Shown here piece by piece: positions 4,994-5,986 of a DNA stretch of 5,986 nt. Numbering within the stretch: the first letter of the stretch is position 1; the number at the start of each line of letters is the position of its first letter. The stretch lies in the NCBI RefSeq assembly GCF_905207935.1, contig NZ_CAJLNI010000110.1, positions 1 through 5,986 on the forward strand, read 5' to 3'. A program made the position numbers and the translations under genes. Below the pieces are notes generated by a model, which worked only from the letters and a program-made list of their open reading frames with translations, was not told where the DNA came from and ran no database searches. Source of the DNA: an uncultured Haemophilus sp. (GTDB taxonomy: Bacteria > Pseudomonadota > Gammaproteobacteria > Enterobacterales > Pasteurellaceae).

Positions 4994-5986
4994 ATTAGCC
5001 TTATATTGTCGAATTGGCTTTGAAAAAGAAGTCGCCGCAGAAATTACTGACCGAGCCTCTGAGCGTGGTGTATTTGGTTTTGCTCGCGTAGTAGAAAACA
5101 GCGGCTATGTCATTTTTGAATGTTATCAACCGGGTGATGCAGATCGTTTAGCGCGAGAAATCCCTTTTAATCGTTTGATTTTTGCGCGTCAAATGCTCGT
5201 TGTTTCAGATCTCTTAGAAAATCTCGATCCTCAAGATCGTATCTCGCCAATTCTTGCTCAATATAAACATATTGCAGAAGACATTAATCTTAAGCAAGCG
5301 GTAGAGTTATTTGTCGAAACAGCAGATACCAATGAAGCCAAAGAGCTTTCGACATTTTGCCGAAAATTTACCGTGCCGTTGCGCCAAGCGTTGAAAAAGA
5401 AAGGTTGGTTACAAGGCAAACCGAATGCAAAGCGCGGTCAGATTTTGCATTGTTTTTTCACGCAGCCGAATTGTTGCTATGTGGGGTATTCCTATCTTGG
5501 TAATAACTCCACCCACTTTATGGGAATCCCACGTTTGAAATTCCCAGCGGATGCACCAAGTCGTTCAACTTTAAAATTGGAAGAAGCGATTTTAACCTTT
5601 ATTCCTCGAAATGAAGAAAGTAAACGCTTAAATGAAAATATGGTTGGCGTTGATCTTGGAGCTTGCCCTGGCGGCTGGACCTATCAATTAGTGAAACGTG
5701 GTTTATTTGTGTATGCGGTTGATCACGGCAAAATGGCGGCAAGTTTGCATGATACCGGCAGAATAGAACATTGCCCAGAAGATGGATTTAAATTCCAACC
5801 ACCAAAACGTAAGCATATTGATTGGCTTGTGTGTGACATGGTGGAACAGCCAAGTCGGATTGCAAATTTAATTGGAAAATGGCTGATTAACGGCTGGTGC
5901 CGAGAAACCATTTTCAACTTGAAATTGCCAATGAAAAAACGCTATCAAGAAGTGATGTTGTGCTTAGAAAATCTTGCGGTGATGTT
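4986..5986 (+). CDS. rlmM: 23S rRNA (cytidine-2498 2'-O)-methyltransferase RlmM (C-terminus cut by window edge)
   Basis: The ATG at 4986 lies inside the end of gcvA (ATGAATAA shared), with TAGGA at 4977-4981 as ribosome site. The 333 visible codons show no stop. The protein begins MNKLALYCRIGFEKEVAAEI and follows E. coli RlmM (YgdE, 366 residues) throughout. It has an N-terminal RNA-binding region with THUMP domain (CRKFTVPLR at 125-133, GIPRLKFPADAPSRSTLKLE at 180-199), then a Rossmann methyltransferase domain. The SAM-binding loop is DLGACPGGW (223-231). VCDMVE (282-287) and NLKLPMKKRY (311-320) contribute the active site, K313 probably being the catalytic lysine. It methylates C2498 of 23S rRNA before ribosome assembly. 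About 30 residues are missing at the right edge. The overlap with gcvA suggests a shared transcript. Any functional link to glycine control is not evident. Confidence 0.96.
   Translation, partial: MNKLALYCRIGFEKEVAAEITDRASERGVFGFARVVENSGYVIFECYQPGDADRLAREIPFNRLIFARQMLVVSDLLENLDPQDRISPILAQYKHIAEDINLKQAVELFVETADTNEAKELSTFCRKFTVPLRQALKKKGWLQGKPNAKRGQILHCFFTQPNCCYVGYSYLGNNSTHFMGIPRLKFPADAPSRSTLKLEEAILTFIPRNEESKRLNENMVGVDLGACPGGWTYQLVKRGLFVYAVDHGKMAASLHDTGRIEHCPEDGFKFQPPKRKHIDWLVCDMVEQPSRIANLIGKWLINGWCRETIFNLKLPMKKRYQEVMLCLENLAVM

Noticed and set aside
5294..5302. GCAAGCGGT in rlmM (and CAAGCGGCC at 4778-4786) as Actinobacillus-type uptake signals
   Set aside because: Neither is an exact ACAAGCGGT, and the three perfect AAGTGCGGT cores place the organism in the other USS group.
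5430..5438. AAGCGCGGT in rlmM as a fourth uptake signal
   Set aside because: It differs from the core at one base (C for T). Such near matches are expected by chance or as decayed copies, so it is not counted.
5723..5917. Minus-strand open frame of 64 codons
   Set aside because: It is the antisense shadow of the rlmM methyltransferase domain and has no recognisable protein features.
1..5986. A new multi-gene system, mobile element or CRISPR array
   Set aside because: Every protein gene is a recognisable housekeeping family, no direct-repeat arrays or transposase fragments are present, and codon and base use are even across the window.

Overview
The window is an ordinary chromosomal segment of a Pasteurellaceae bacterium, most likely Haemophilus or a close relative. 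The base composition is AT-rich. Three exact copies of the nine-base DNA uptake signal AAGTGCGGT are present, and the GcvA, RlmM and IlvE proteins are gammaproteobacterial in type. I found no mobile element, CRISPR array, tRNA or rRNA gene, and nothing that looks like a new defence or biosynthetic system.

Left part (1-2585, minus strand): an oadG-oadA-oadB operon encodes the biotin-dependent, sodium-pumping oxaloacetate decarboxylase. oadG and oadA are complete, and oadB runs off the left edge after 78 codons. Gaps of 15 and 10 bases and a ribosome site at each junction indicate one transcript. Upstream of oadG lies a CRP/FNR-type dyad centred exactly 41.5 bases before the start predicted from a TAGAAT -10 box. 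That is the geometry of a class II activated promoter.

Middle (2502-3800, minus strand): ilvE, a branched-chain aminotransferase, is followed by its own stem-loop terminator, which separates it from the oad operon.

Right part: the 482 bases between ilvE and gcvA contain no protein gene, but they hold a clear homologue of the small RNA GcvB (about 3975 down to 3801, minus strand). It has a good sigma-70 promoter, a 5' stem, the G/U-rich seed, internal hairpins and a strong terminator. gcvA (4100-4993, plus strand) is divergent from it and encodes the LysR-type glycine regulator that activates gcvB in enterobacteria. A CTAAT motif lies at about -70 of gcvB, where a LysR-type activator would bind. 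gcvA overlaps rlmM by 8 bases. rlmM encodes the 23S rRNA cytidine 2'-O-methyltransferase and is cut by the right edge after 333 codons.

The theme is amino-acid and C4-acid metabolism: a glycine-sensing regulator, the small RNA it probably controls (which in relatives represses amino-acid uptake and synthesis genes), a branched-chain aminotransferase beside them, and a separately regulated sodium pump. The main addition over a protein-only annotation is the gcvB locus and its control region, followed by the oad promoter architecture.
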